Of a stretch of 64,000 nt of DNA, positions 48,242 to 59,515 are shown in pieces. The notes under the pieces are model-generated. The model worked only from the letters and a program-made list of their open reading frames with translations. It had not been told where the DNA came from and did not search any database. Made by a program: the position numbers and the translations under genes. Each line of letters begins with the position of its first letter. The stretch's first letter is position 1. The DNA is from Rotaria sordida (lineage: Eukaryota; Rotifera; Eurotatoria; Philodinida; Philodinidae): assembly GCA_905250125.1 (NCBI GenBank), contig CAJNOL010000508.1, positions 62,001 through 126,000 on the forward strand, written 5' to 3'.

Positions 48242-49392
48242 TTAAGGGCCCCCCACCCCTCAAAAAAAAGGAATTTTCGACAAAAATAGCGATTTTTAGA
48301 TTTATACATAGTTAGATAGCCCATTATCTCTACTTTCGAACGCACTATAATTTATTGGTTTTTCGATGGGTTTTGAGGGTTTTACAACGGTTTTTCTGAA
48401 GACCCCTGCATCAAAAAATTTTTTTTTCGAAAACTTCAGTTATTGAAATCAATAGAGAGTGAAGAAGGTGAAACTGAAGAGGATGATGCTTACGATCCAG
48501 GTGGTGATGACTGAGCATGAACCCGCGAATTTCGTTGTATGTTGTTTTATACAATAAACACAAGAATAAGTCATTAATTTTCTTTTGCCTACTCGGCAAC
48601 AGAAAATTGAATGTTTTGTTTCGTAATATCTGATCCAAAACACTAGTTTCATTATACATATTAAATTCAAGTAATTTTATAGATTTTTTCAAAAACCAGT
48701 GGTTTTTGGTGGTTTTTCGTGAGACCAACGCTTACACGTAAAAAAAAACTACGTCTCACATATCTCTCCATGTGCTCATACGATTCGCCATAGTCGATAA
48801 CCTATAATAAACTGCCTTCTTGTTTATTCACTACCATTTTTAAACGAAAAAATCGCGATAATCAAAGAAAAAATTGTTTTGTGTTTTTCTCGAAACTGTT
48901 TTTTTTCGTTTTCTTTGACTGTGTGTCAAAGATTTCTCCGCCATTTTAAATGTTAGAATGCTCGGGAAGGTTTTAAAATGAAGGTAAATATCAGTGCTAC
49001 AACCTAACAAAGCCAGAATTTTTGTTTTCGATTTATTTGTTTACAAAAAACTCGAGTTTTCTAAAAAATTGATCTAGGTTTTTCGAAAAAACTGTCTAAA
49101 AAAATTAATTTTTTTCTTTTCAAAAATCCGGCTTTGTTAGGTTGTAGGGGCAGGTCTTCTCTACATTTTGACACCATCCTGAGGTCCGTATCACTAAAAT
49201 TGAAAACAAAATCTTTGACACACAGACACCTACTTTTGACCCTTGATGTTACAATAACTCGCGAAAAACTCAATATTATGAGCTCAAATTTTTACTGAGA
49301 ACTATCAATGGTCAGATACATATTCAATAAAAATTTCAGTAAGATTGAGTGTTCTGGGGAAAAAAAAATTTAGAGGGGTGGGGGGCCCTTAA
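48242..49392. mobile_element. TTAA-flanked element with GGGCCCCCCACCCCTC ends
   Basis: It is bounded by TTAA at 48242-48245 and 49389-49392. The left terminus GGGCCCCCCACCCCTC mirrors the right terminus GAGGGGTGGGGGGCCC. Length with flanks is 1151 bp. TTAA target choice is piggyBac-like, but the ends differ from the CCCTTTA piggyBac copies in this window. Internal text includes two inverted CAACCTAACAAAGCC / GGCTTTGTTAGGTTG segments (about 49000 and 49131). No transposase is recognised. The short frames within are unconvincing. Confidence 0.8.
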
Positions 49393-50021
49393 TGTAACAA
49401 TAGAACATGAAAACGCTCTTAAGATCTATATCGAATAAAAATATCGATTATAATAAATAAAAACTTACATTTAAGGCATTAGAAAATCATATATATATAT
49501 GGAAATGACTCTTGATCTTGTTCATAAAGTTTTCGATAGATTTTATTTACATTTTTTTTTGTTTATCAATTAATGATAACAATTGAACATCATTCTAAAA
49601 TAGATTTTCTAACAAAATACAATAAGATTATTTGATGAAAAATATCAACGAGAAACTACGGATTATATATATTGTCCACCATTGTAGATGTCACGTGTAG
49701 ACATTATTCTCTACTACAAGATAAATAAATATTACACAGTACGAAATTTAATAATTGTACCAATTATATCGATTAGTATTTCGAAAAACAATCACATGGT
49801 TTTTTTTTTTGGGAAGAAATAGGTATAGCATCGAATGTAATATGATTGGTGTATATAAGAAAGAATGAATAACATACAATAGTGTTTGTGGCTATCTTAA
49901 CCTGTATTTTTTTTTGTTTTCTTTTTGCTATCGGACTAAAGTAGGTAATATATAATTCAGAGTGATTGAACTTTTTGTTTATTTGAATTTAGAATCACAT
50001 TGACGATTATCTTTTAGTTTA
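49393..50021. other. Upstream flank of the gene at 50022
   Basis: 629 bp of AT-rich sequence, likely holding the promoter and leader. A pyrimidine tract near 49905-49927 could be part of a 5' UTR splice site. No firm motif. Confidence 0.35.
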
Positions 50022-51332
50022 ATGAATAGTAAAACTTTCCAGTATCACACAATATCATTGGAAAATTATTTAAGTGATGGGGTCTTGACAGTTTTAAGCG
50101 ACAAAACCAAAACTACGCTGAAGGATTTACATTCACGTTGCTTTAACTCCAACAATAGTAAAAATATTATTGATGAATTAGATCATTTTCTCAAGGCATT
50201 GGATGATGATATTAAATTTAGATTCATGAATATCGACAGAAATAAAATAAATGATGAAATTAATGATTTACGAGGTAGTTTACAATTGGGAATACATGAA
50301 TGTAAAGACGCTATTACAAAAGATAATTCAAAAAGTAACATTCAAACATCATTTAATGTATTGCTGGCATTGATCGATAATGTATTTACCAAAATTTGTT
50401 TGATTTTTGAAAATATGAATGTAAGTGTAGCTTTCTGTTGAAGAATTTTCAGATTGTGCTTTTTTTTATACCGTTAGGAACGGATGACGGCTCTCACAAA
50501 GAAAGTCGTTGAAGTCGAGGAACAACTTACAATATATAAACAAGGAATGGATGTTTTAACACATCGACAAATGCAAAATGATAAAAGTCTACTTCTTCGT
50601 GAACTTTTCAATAAACCAAGAGATATTATCAAAGAATCAGTTCGAAAAGTTCACTTGCCGATGAATTACTTGGACAATATTTATGATAAGAATTTTGAAC
50701 AAAATTTAGACAAACAAAATACGTTCTTATCGTATTCAATAAACCAAGTTGCTCAACAAATTGGTTTAACCTCTTCTGAGCTCGTCAAATATCTACAAGT
50801 AAAACAACAATCAAATGCAAATTTTCATTTAAACGACGAAATAAAGGAATTTTCAAAACGTCATATAACAGATGAAAATTATAATTTACTGAATCTTATT
50901 GCAGAACAGCAACTTCTTGTTAGTTTCAATGAAGTAGAACAAAAAAAATTACAAACAGTTTTTGAAAAAATTTGTCAAATATTAAACAAGTCCAGGTATA
51001 CAGATTGTTCACTATTTTTTCAGTCAAACAGATATGAGATGGCTTTCTTTTTATTTTGAATTTCTCTGTAATTCAATTTGTTTTGTATTTTTTAGTTGTG
51101 AAGAACATCAACCTCGATTTAATCGAAATGATCATGTACAAGTGTTATATGATGATGGGCAGGTAATACCAGATTCTCTTTTCTCATTATCATTATCGTT
51201 TGTTTCTCTATTTAGTTATATTGGGCAACATTGAATTTATTTGATTCAAAAACAAATAAATGGAAGGTGGTTTATGATTGTCGAGAATATGGATCTGAAT
51301 GGGTGATAGCTCGTCGTATATTCAAAAGATAA
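50022..51332 (+). CDS. Unrecognised four-exon gene with a C-terminal Tudor/SH3-like stretch
   Basis: Exons 50022-50420, 50478-50995, 51096-51162 and 51216-51332 join in phase to 366 residues. I do not recognise the family. Residues 1-130 are helical and charged; 134-170 look like a coiled coil (LTKKVVEVEEQL). The middle (170-300) is helical with a stretch like a short DNA- or protein-binding helix bundle (INQVAQQIGLTSSELVKYL). The C-terminal 50 residues (FNRNDHVQVLYDDG, LYWATLNLFDS, WKVVYDCREYG, EWVIARRIF) read like a small Tudor or SH3-type beta barrel: a Y-D-D-G turn, then YWA, as in chromatin-reader or RNA-processing proteins. That domain call is inferred from pattern alone. Confidence 0.75.
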
Positions 51333-52117
51333 TAGTTTTTTTTTATGTCAAAAACTGTTTCATCTTGGAAAAAAAAATTTTTATTTTGAAATAAAGCTTA
51401 AAAGAACAATTAAAAGATAATTGTCATTGTCTAATCTAGTACAATTCATGGCGAATTTGAATTTGCCAAAAAAATCAAATTTCTCATCATATGCTATAGA
51501 TATCTTTTAATGATGAAAAGAAAAAAGAAGAGAATCTCGTTTTCTATTCCGACCAATCCTTTTTAATGAATTAATGAAAATAAAAGGAAAAGAAGAGTCA
51601 TAAGAAAAGAAGAAAAATAATTTTCTTAATTTTCACAAAGTTTTCTTCGCATCCATTTATGTTCTATCTAACAATGTTAGTCAATGACTAATGAGAATAA
51701 CAAGAAAAGGAAAGTCTTTTGTTAGTGATAGCTTTCTTTCTTTTTTTTTCAGAATATCAAGAAAAGTTTTTTCTCAACGGATGATACTAATATATGATAC
51801 AACAACGTGTCTAACAAATTTACTTTATGATGAAGATTGATATTGAAATATGTGTAGATTTTTTTTTTGTTCCTAAGAAACCAATAATAAGATTAAATTG
51901 ATATTCTAATGCGTGAACAAATCGTAAATGAAGATTAGAGAAAAAAGTTTTTTGTCTAATTATTTATAAGCTGTCGAATGCTCGTCCGATCTGAATTGAC
52001 ACCTCTTTTCTTTTCTTTTTTTTTTATCCTTGTCGAGGAAAATGATGTTCTTGTCAACAAGTTTATTTTCAATCGGAAAATACATTCAGTTTTGACAAAG
52101 CGAAAAAAATAAAATAT
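51333..52117. other. Intergenic between the unknown gene and the DNA transposon
   Basis: 785 bp of AT-rich 3' flank. An AATAAA at about 51391 may be the polyadenylation signal of the gene ending at 51332. No other feature seen. Confidence 0.45.
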
Positions 52118-54142
52118 GGGCGTGCTCCGCCATAGGAGGTCCCAACTTCTTTTTTGCTCATATAGCTTCATTCCAATATTATAAAAAGGTAATTTTTTTA
52201 CCATTTATAGTATATATGTTATGCTAAAAAACTATTGTTGTTTGGGCTCTATATCCTATTGGAAACAAAGATTTACAAATACTTGTTCTATAGATCTTTC
52301 TTTAAAGTACTTTGCAGCTGATCTTTTAGTCTATATCATCTCTTATATAGAAAGTTAACCTTAGAGTACACCAGAACAGCTTTATTATCAGATATTTGAT
52401 TAATAAACTAACTATTTTTTCATGTTCTCTATTTACGAATAGGATGTTTAATTAAGTTTAAATTACACAAAGCACAAACAACCCGTGAAATCTTGGTAAT
52501 TTTATCAAAATCATCAACAGCTCCTCTATAAACACTACCAAGAACAGCATAAGTTTTGATGTGTTGATTGATATTTTCGATAGCGGCTCTTGCACTATTG
52601 ATGTTATAGTTGAAGTCCTTTTCTTCAGTTGTTAATTCACTTCTATGAGGCTTCTTCTTTGGAGTGATGACAAATTCTTCTCCAATATAAGCTTTATCAC
52701 CAATAATCTGTACAGAGTCGTTTACATGTTCTAATAGACCCGACTCTCGTAGAACTGTTATATCATGAACGCTTCCAAGATAACATTCGGAAACGTGCAC
52801 TATTCGATAATTAAAGTCACAAGCTGTTTGCACTTTAAATGCATAACTCGTTGCACTTTTTGAATTAAAGTAAGCTTTACGTTGTTTTGAATCATCAGGT
52901 TGAGGAACAGCAATAGAAGTTGTGTCAACTATTAATTTATGATGTTCTTCAGGTCCATGAGCGGTATGTCTACTGTCCATATCGATTGGTAATGAAACCA
53001 GTTCTTCATATACACACGAATGTAAGATATCTACTACCTCGGTTAAAATTCGATGTATTTTAGATGGACTTGAGTATACTTCAGTGGCAATATATCGTTC
53101 CGAGTGATAATGTTTCAAGTACCATAATGTCACCATAAGTAAGTTCATAGGAGATAAAGATATTGTGTTGACATTGTCCGATTGCTGCTTGGTTCTGTGC
53201 AAGCAATAATTTATAAGTGACTGCTCACACATCGAATATAATTGATGTACTTGTTCAATATCATGTCCTGTATGTTGTACACAGGATTGATTCGTTCGAC
53301 TCCATTCAGACCACGAACGCTGCTCTACAAAATACAAACAAACCAAAATGTATTAACAATCCTAATCTGTCCAACACTGCACGATAAAAAATATTCATAA
53401 AGAAAACTATAGTTAAATGCATTGCCTAAGTTTCACTCACCGTTATTCAAGATTTGAAGCTGTTGAATAGCAATATGCTTCTCTTCGACTCCTTGTGGTT
53501 TATCTTTAATTTCTGATGTACAATGAATACAGTTATCACGATGTCGAAAAAAGTTTTTATATAATCCAGATCTTCCGAACCAATGCATTTCCAGGTTAAC
53601 ATAGAATGACAATTAGCACAATATTTTTGATGATCAGTAATGATTGATCGACATTGAGAACAACCCCATTCTACTTGCGAAGATGACATAATGCAAAGTA
53701 TTTGTGTCTGTATTTGACTGAAAATTTGTTCGACAAAAGAAAAAATATTCTTAATTCGAACACGAGTAATGTGATCAAGACAAGGATACAACCGACTGAA
53801 TAGAATGTTATTATGCACAAAATATATACTAAGGAAAAGATAAATTTCAGAGAAGAAAGGAGAAAACAAAGAATGTCATCTCCTCACACGTCCCCACAAA
53901 ATGATAAATAGGTATAAGAGATGATATAGATTAAGAGGGCAGCTGCAAAGTACTTTAAAGGAAGATCTATAGAGAAAGTATTTGTAAATCTCTGTTTTCA
54001 ATAGGATATAGAGCCCAAACAACAATAGTTTTTTAGCATAACGTATATACTATAAATACTAAAAAAATTACCTTTTTATAATATTGGAATGAAGCTATAT
54101 GAGCAAAAAAGAAGTTGGGGCCTCCTATGGCGGAGCACGCCC
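52118..54142. mobile_element. DNA transposon with about 203 bp inverted repeats (IS5/Harbinger-like DDE)
   Basis: The left end GGGCGTGCTCCGCCATAGGA (52118) and the right end, its mirror, at 54142 bound 2025 bp. The inverted repeats (52118-52320 and 53940-54142) differ by only a few bases. The flanks are AT or ATAT on both sides (52114-52117, 54143-54146), a 2 or 4 bp duplication. Inside is one spliced transposase gene on the minus strand. The near-identical arms suggest recent activity, although the transposase seems to carry one frameshift. Confidence 0.9.
52429..53689 (-). CDS. DDE_Tnp_4-type transposase with zinc-ribbon head; one apparent frameshift
   Basis: Exon 1 (53689-53441) starts MSSSQVEWGCSQC and carries CxxC pairs (CSQC, CANC, then DNCIHC), a likely zinc ribbon. 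To keep both the head and the tail (FGRSGLYKNFFRHRDNC) in frame, a one-base shift is needed near 53575-53600. Exon 2 (53324-52429) joins in phase at a GT-AG intron. It holds a helix-turn-helix like HTH_Tnp_4 (SERYIATEVYSSPSKIHRIL), then the catalytic D in LIVDTTSIAV, D in SVHDITVLRESG and E in ARAAIENINQ, with GDKAYIGE between. This is the DDE_Tnp_4 pattern of IS5, Harbinger and ISL2EU transposases. It would catalyse cut-and-paste of the surrounding element. The frameshift, if real, makes this copy dependent on another source. Confidence 0.85.
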
Positions 54143-54250
54143 ATATATCAAATGAAAGATTACGTTGGGATAAGCATCTTTTGTGATAGAATTTATTATT
54201 TTTCAATGAATAAATATAAAGTTTGAACAAAGTTAGCTACAAAGTCTATA
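54142..54250. repeat. 109 bp direct repeat, copy 2
   Basis: Same sequence and orientation as 44528-44636. It begins exactly at the right boundary of the DNA transposon and ends where unrelated sequence leads into a foldback element. Confidence 0.9.
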
Positions 54251-54316
54251 AATAAAATTTCAAATATTGATGGAGTAAGGATATCTCAAAGAGACACAGA
54301 CTGCCATTAAAGCGCC

Positions 54317-54809
54317 AATTTTGATTAGAAATCAGTAGTATTTCGAGTATTTGTCGTCCAATGTACTCGAAATAAAAAAATCCAACAGCCGAATCGTGTT
54401 CAGCATAAAAACAGAGTCGATCTATATATGTTTCAAAATTGTACGGCAACTTTTATTTTCGTCCGAAAATTTATTATGGATTCTTCCTCAGGGATATGCT
54501 AAAAAAATAGATTCGTCTAAAACATTATCTTGACTATAAAAAACCAAGTTCTAAACCTTCAATATTATTATTAGGTGCCTAAATAATAAAAACAAGATTT
54601 TGGATGAACTTAGTTTTTGACATATCTCTGAGGAGACGGACCTATGGTAAACTTTTGGACTAAAATAAAAGTTGCTATACAATTTTGAAACATACATAGA
54701 TCAAGCCAGGTTTTTATACTGAACATGATTCTGGTGTTAGATTTTTTTTTAATTTCGAGTACCATTAGACGATAAATATTCGAAATACTACTGATTTCTA
54801 GTCAAAATA
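54317..54809. mobile_element. Foldback element, about 490 bp
   Basis: The left arm (ATTTTGATTAGAAATCAGTAG at its outer end) mirrors the right arm (CTACTGATTTCTAGTCAAAAT). The match continues inward through CGTCCAATGTACTCGAAAT, CAACTTTTATTTT and TCCTCAGGGATATG with their counterparts. The arms are about 200 bp around a loop of roughly 80 bp. No target duplication is clear. Confidence 0.75.
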
Positions 54810-55105
54810 CAAGTTTCAATCAATAATCTGAAAGAGTTCAAAAGAAAATTGTTTTTATCGATTAGCGACATCTATCATTATAAAACAAGAAAATACTTTG
54901 AAAAACGGAATTTTCTTTAATCTCAAATCATGTCCATTTTTTTTTCGAAGAAATACATCGAATATAAAACGAATTTTGTCATTGATTGTGAACAATTAAA
55001 AACGTTGCTAGACAATATGAAGTGTACCATATTAAAAATGGCAACGATACACAAAACAAAAATTAATCTTGTCTCTATCGACATTGTTAAGTAACTACAT
55101 ATAAA
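54810..55105. other. Upstream flank of CYB5D1
   Basis: About 300 bp of AT-rich sequence before the CYB5D1 start, presumably its promoter. No clear motif. Confidence 0.35.
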
Positions 55106-56083
55106 ATGAAGAAAGATTCCCAAGAATCACGACCACGTTTTTTCACACCTAATGAAGTTTCTTCACATAATACAGCATCGGATATATGGGTTTCATTTCT
55201 TGGTCATGTCTATGATCTATCAAAACTTGTCGAAGAACATAGTGGTTCGTCGTAGGGTATCTAATCTATATGATAAAGATATTCCATCGGTAATTCATTT
55301 TTAGGTGATGTTCTTCTCAAACCAATTATTGATGTCGCTGGTTTAGATATATCACATTGGTTCGATCCTCGTACTCATGATGTAAGATTATGATTATGCT
55401 TAAACATAAATATGTTTTTTTTTTCTTAAATTTTCTTTAGTATCTCTTCAAAAAAAGAATATATATTAAAAGAATACGCTATACTTTTCTTTTCTTTTGT
55501 TTTTGCAAAAATATTTATTTTTGAATATAATTTCTTAAATCTAAATTTTGCGAACAATATATTTTTTAAAACATAGATTCGTCATTATATCGATCCAGTT
55601 ACTCATTGTCTACTTCCATATACTCCTAATGGTCGTTTTATTCATATATCACCACCTTATCCATCAAGTGATTTTGCTAATGATTATGGTATTCCATGGT
55701 GGAAAGATGAAAAATATAAAATTGGTGTTCTATCAAAAAAAGTTCGTTTTATTCGTATTCTTAATGTTCTTACATTACAAGATCAAATTGTTGAAGTAAA
55801 TTTTTAGTTCTTTTTTTTTAGTTAATATTCTATTAATATTTATGTAAACTAGGTCTGTTCAGAAGAAAATATGAATGAAATACTTGATCGTTATTTAAAA
55901 TATAATCAACATGCTGCAAGTTATACATGGAAATATAATGGAGAAGTTTTAGATATGAATAAAACATTAGAAGAAAATGGAATTAAAGATGATGATACTG
56001 ATTTCGATAGACTCAAAATGCGTGATGATAGTTATTTACAATCGGTTATGTTGTATTATAATGACGATTTGACAGAAGCTTGA
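55106..56083 (+). CDS. CYB5D1: Cytochrome b5 domain-containing protein 1
   Basis: Four exons, 55106-55244, 55305-55381, 55577-55795 and 55853-56083, splice in phase to 221 residues (human 228). The match to vertebrate CYB5D1 runs the whole length: [100 protein letters not shown] and the C-terminal NDDLTEA. The N-terminal half is the cytochrome b5-like heme-binding fold. It lacks the textbook HPGG heme motif, as I recall is also true of the human protein. CYB5D1 localises to ciliary axonemes near radial spokes and has been tied to redox control of ciliary beating. The next element downstream is a foldback MITE 240 bp away. Confidence 0.95.
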
Positions 56084-56325
56084 AAGAGGGAAAATATAAT
56101 AAACTATTCTTTTTTTCTTTTATTAATTATATATTTAATTTATATTGAAAAAAGAAAATCCGTTTTTTTTTAAATTTCAGACAATTATTGAACAATTGTA
56201 ATCATTGAAAGTTTTTTCTTTTAAATCTATGAACTATGATAATAATGTTTCAAATAAAATAATAGAAATGAAACCTTATTGTAGAAATGTTTTAAAACAT
56301 ATCTGTGACTGAAAAGATGACGAAT
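56084..56325. other. 3' flank of CYB5D1
   Basis: The AATAAACT at about 56097 could be a polyadenylation signal. Nothing else is seen before the MITE. Confidence 0.4.
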
Positions 56326-56327
56326 TA

Positions 56328-57013
56328 AAGTGATGGAAAAAAGTTTAGAAACAACGACTTTTTTGGTATTTTTTATAATTTTAAGCGCGCAGCTCCGATC
56401 CAAATAGTGATTTTAATAGCCAATGGAGTTTTCTATCCAATACACTTTATAGCAAGATTTCACAGATGAACAATGATGGAAAGGCTCCTAAAAAACCGAA
56501 CATGATATTTTTCAGGTTCTAGAAGACTTTGCCAGAGCTATTTTGGAACGGTGCTATCTTAAAGAGCACAAAATTCTGAGCAAAATGAGGGGTTGCCGAG
56601 TTTTCTACGAACTTCTCGTAAAAAGTTACAAGCATCACAAAAACCATGAAAAAGGCGTTTTTAGTCGATTTTTAAAAAAATTTCGTTTTTTCATGATTTT
56701 TGTGATATTTGTAACTTTTTACGAGAAGTTCGTAGAAAACTCGGCAACTCCTCATTTTGCTCTGAATTTTGTGCTCTTTAAGATGGCACCGTTCCAAAAC
56801 AGCTCTGGCAAAGTCTTCTAGAACCTGAAAAATATCATGTTCGATTTTTTAGGAGCCTTCACATCATTGTTCATCTTCGAAATCTTGCTATAAAGTGTAT
56901 TGGATAGAAAACTCCATTGGCTATTAAAATCACTATTTGGATTGGAGTTGCGTGCTTAAAATTATGAAAAAAAACCAAAAAAATCGTTGTTTCTAAACTT
57001 TTTTCCACCACTT
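56328..57013. mobile_element. Tc1/mariner-type foldback MITE, 686 bp
   Basis: The ends AAGTGATGGAAAAAAGTTTA and their mirror (ending CCACCACTT) are flanked by TA at 56326-56327 and 57014-57015. The arms are near-perfect inverted copies of about 320 bp around a loop near 56665-56685. The terminus resembles Tc1-like ends (CAGTGGTGGAAAAAAGTTTA pattern). The 92-codon open frame inside is a by-product of the palindrome. Confidence 0.9.
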
Positions 57014-57015
57014 TA

Positions 57016-58828
57016 GATCTTTAACATATTTTATTCAATAGACAATATTTGACGGGTGTAATACCTTACTTAATCGTTAAGATGATATGATATTTCGTGA
57101 TAATAGTTCACGAAAGAGTCCTATCAAGTTAATATCTGATGTAGAAACTATCAAGATGTATAGAATTAAGCTTTTAACAATAGTAATATTTTCATGCTAT
57201 GTCACGTTTTCGATTCATTCAATCAAAATTTTATTTGAGCAAAAAAAAGCCTCCATGTCAGTGTATATATGAAAATTATAAGACAATTTTATTGATTCAC
57301 TTCAAAAATGTGTTGGAGATTACTTTTGAATAGTACTGAAAAATCTTTGTAGTATAAATCATATTATAGAATGTCACGTGATAGATATCCGAACGGAATA
57401 AAGCATAGATTATTTTCTTATTGGGTAGAATGCACATACTTTCGAAAAAAAAAAACAAAACTTCCTTAATACATCTGTTTGTGTTGTAAATAACCATCAT
57501 TCGATATTTTCTAGTATGCCATCTTTTTTGATAAATTGTCTAAGTTCCCTCAAAGCTTTTGTTCATTCAACTTGTGTCGTATACTTTTAATCTCTTCTCT
57601 ACCCGTTATTTATGTTCTTAATGGTATAAGGCTTTAACGAATATAATTCTTTTCGCTTCATTTCTTACTATAGTATCCATCAATAAGGAGGTTTTTTTTC
57701 TTTACAGTTTGATATCGAGTGCTAATTTTCTCATACTTTTGATACTAAAGATATATGTTATTCTCTTTGTTAACAATATATTAATCATTCATGCACTTAT
57801 TGGTCACTTCGATGTTTTTTATATTTAATGTTATAACATAAACAATAAACATATATGATAGAAAAACAAAGAAAAAGTTTTTAAAAAAACCTATGATGTG
57901 CACAAAAGTTCTTCTTTTTAAGTTGATAAAATCATTTTCACATTCATACAATGATTTTAAATATCTTTTTTCAATGTTTTTGCTTGATTTGATGTATGTA
58001 GTTGATGTGATTCCGATCCACTACCACCTACACCTATACCACCTGATGTCATACCTTCTTGTGCACTTTGGCCAGCTTGTTTCTATTTTGTATCACCATG
58101 ATCTGCTTCAAATCCAGTATATATTTTACCAGATTGTTGTTCACTTTGATTCGATGATGATATTGTAGAGTTTTAGTAGACGTATAACTTCGAAATGAAT
58201 AGTGATGAATTCGTACTCTATACAATAAGAGGTTATCGAGGAAAACAATGAATGAAGAGAGAAGATAGAAGAATAGGGTTATAACGAGTGCAATTTTTCT
58301 GTTCTATACCATAGAGGATAAAAATGACATCGGAGTTAACCAAGAGAACAGTATAAGACTGAAGAAACAAAGCAGTTATGTGACTTTAGCAATCGCAAAG
58401 AATGGTGTTGCAGTGATCCAGAGAAAGAAAATATATTCAGTTGTCATGTATCCTATACGTATATACATATCTGTATGATAGTAAATTACAAAACGCAATG
58501 AAATAAAAACAAAGTAATTTAAACAAGAGATAGATCATTTACTTATTGTTTTTCGGAATTGGATACATTACATTGAGAGGAACTTTTGTATAACAATATC
58601 TACATATTTTTTTTAGTGGTTTTATAATTAAAACAATTTTCATAAAACATTTTAGCTTCTAGAAAAAGAAATAAAATTCAACCATTTCATAATTAATTGT
58701 AGATAATAACAAAAATCAATCAATAAAATATGCAAAAATATCGCATCTATACAAAGTCCTGAAGTTGAGTAATATCTGCATACTATTTTTTCTTGATTTC
58801 GTATTTTCAAAAGTTAAGTTTGATGTTT
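57016..58828. other. Gene-free intergenic stretch
   Basis: 1.8 kb AT-rich sequence with no supported exon. A minus-strand stretch near 57975-58171 has codon-like texture (glycine/serine/glutamine-rich) but contains a stop and no splice context. Confidence 0.45.
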
Positions 58829-59515
58829 TTAACCCTTTAGTTATGAATCACGTATATATACGTTTTGAATTTTTTCACATATTATCATCATTATAATATC
58901 ATTTAGATTCTATTGAAAGGACTCCTCTCTTTTTCTCTTATCATGGCAACATTATTGCGTGATCATCCTGCATTGCTATATGTTTATGTGCTCTCTATTA
59001 CATTCTGGCATGTTTGTTTCTTACATTCTACCTCGCTCTAGTAAATTCTGGTATATTTTCTTTTTTTTTTTGAAGGTATCAACACTGAGTGCATCCATAC
59101 TATTCAAAGTGAAGCATAAGAAAACTATTCAATTTGGGGAATTTCGAAGGGAATTGATTCGATAATTGATTGAAAGACACCCTCGCCCTCAACATGCAAT
59201 TAGTCGTCTGATTATCTGGGATAACGCTGTATGTCTTATTGCACGTCATTTTACGTCTCTAGTTCCAGAAATACCAACAGGAAAAAGTGCACCAAGAGCT
59301 TGTATAGTCTGTAATCATACAAGCAGACGCGAGAAAAAGTGTAGAGGTACACGTTATCAGTGTGATATTTGTAATGTTGGACTTTGTGTAATAGGTTGTT
59401 TTGAAGATTATCGTACTGTAAAATACTTCCATATACTAATAAAGGTTGTTGGAGACTCTTTTAGAACGAAAAGTAAAAGATTCATCTAAAAAAAAACTCG
59501 TAACCAAAGGGTTAA
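58829..59515. mobile_element. Internally deleted piggyBac element
   Basis: It is bounded by TTAA at 58829-58832 and 59512-59515. The left terminus CCCTTTAGTTATGA mirrors the right TAACCAAAGGG. The 687 bp copy retains only the 3' end of a piggyBac transposase gene. Its terminal CCCTTTA/TAAAGGG type also matches the MITE at 39031, so the two may be mobilised by the same family. Confidence 0.9.
59079..59489 (+). pseudogene. 3' remnant of a piggyBac transposase with an in-frame stop
   Basis: The frame reads an IQFGEFRRELIR stretch, a TAA at 59163-59165, then continues as LIERHPRPQHAISRL and a cysteine-rich tail: CIVCNHTSRREKKCRGTRYQ, CDICNVGLCV, then CFEDYRTVKYF. That CxxC...YxCxxC...LC...CF..YH-like pattern is the C-terminal cysteine-rich domain of piggyBac/PGBD transposases, which binds the subterminal DNA. 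The DDD catalytic domain is missing and the stop breaks the frame, so this copy cannot encode an active enzyme. Confidence 0.85.

Noticed and set aside
48411-48728. Minus-strand frames inside the TTAA element with a CVYC motif
   Set aside because: Two phases are open over the same stretch and neither shows a recognisable transposase pattern. Kept only as element interior.
56543-56821. 92-codon frame after CYB5D1
   Set aside because: It spans the centre of a near-perfect palindrome, so its two halves are mirror artefacts.
57893-58171. Possible small gene (plus-strand frame, or a minus-strand Gly/Ser/Gln-rich frame at about 57975-58171)
   Set aside because: The minus-strand text has codon-like texture, but it contains a stop and lacks a start or splice context. 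The plus-strand frame is low-complexity. At best it is an unidentifiable coding scrap.
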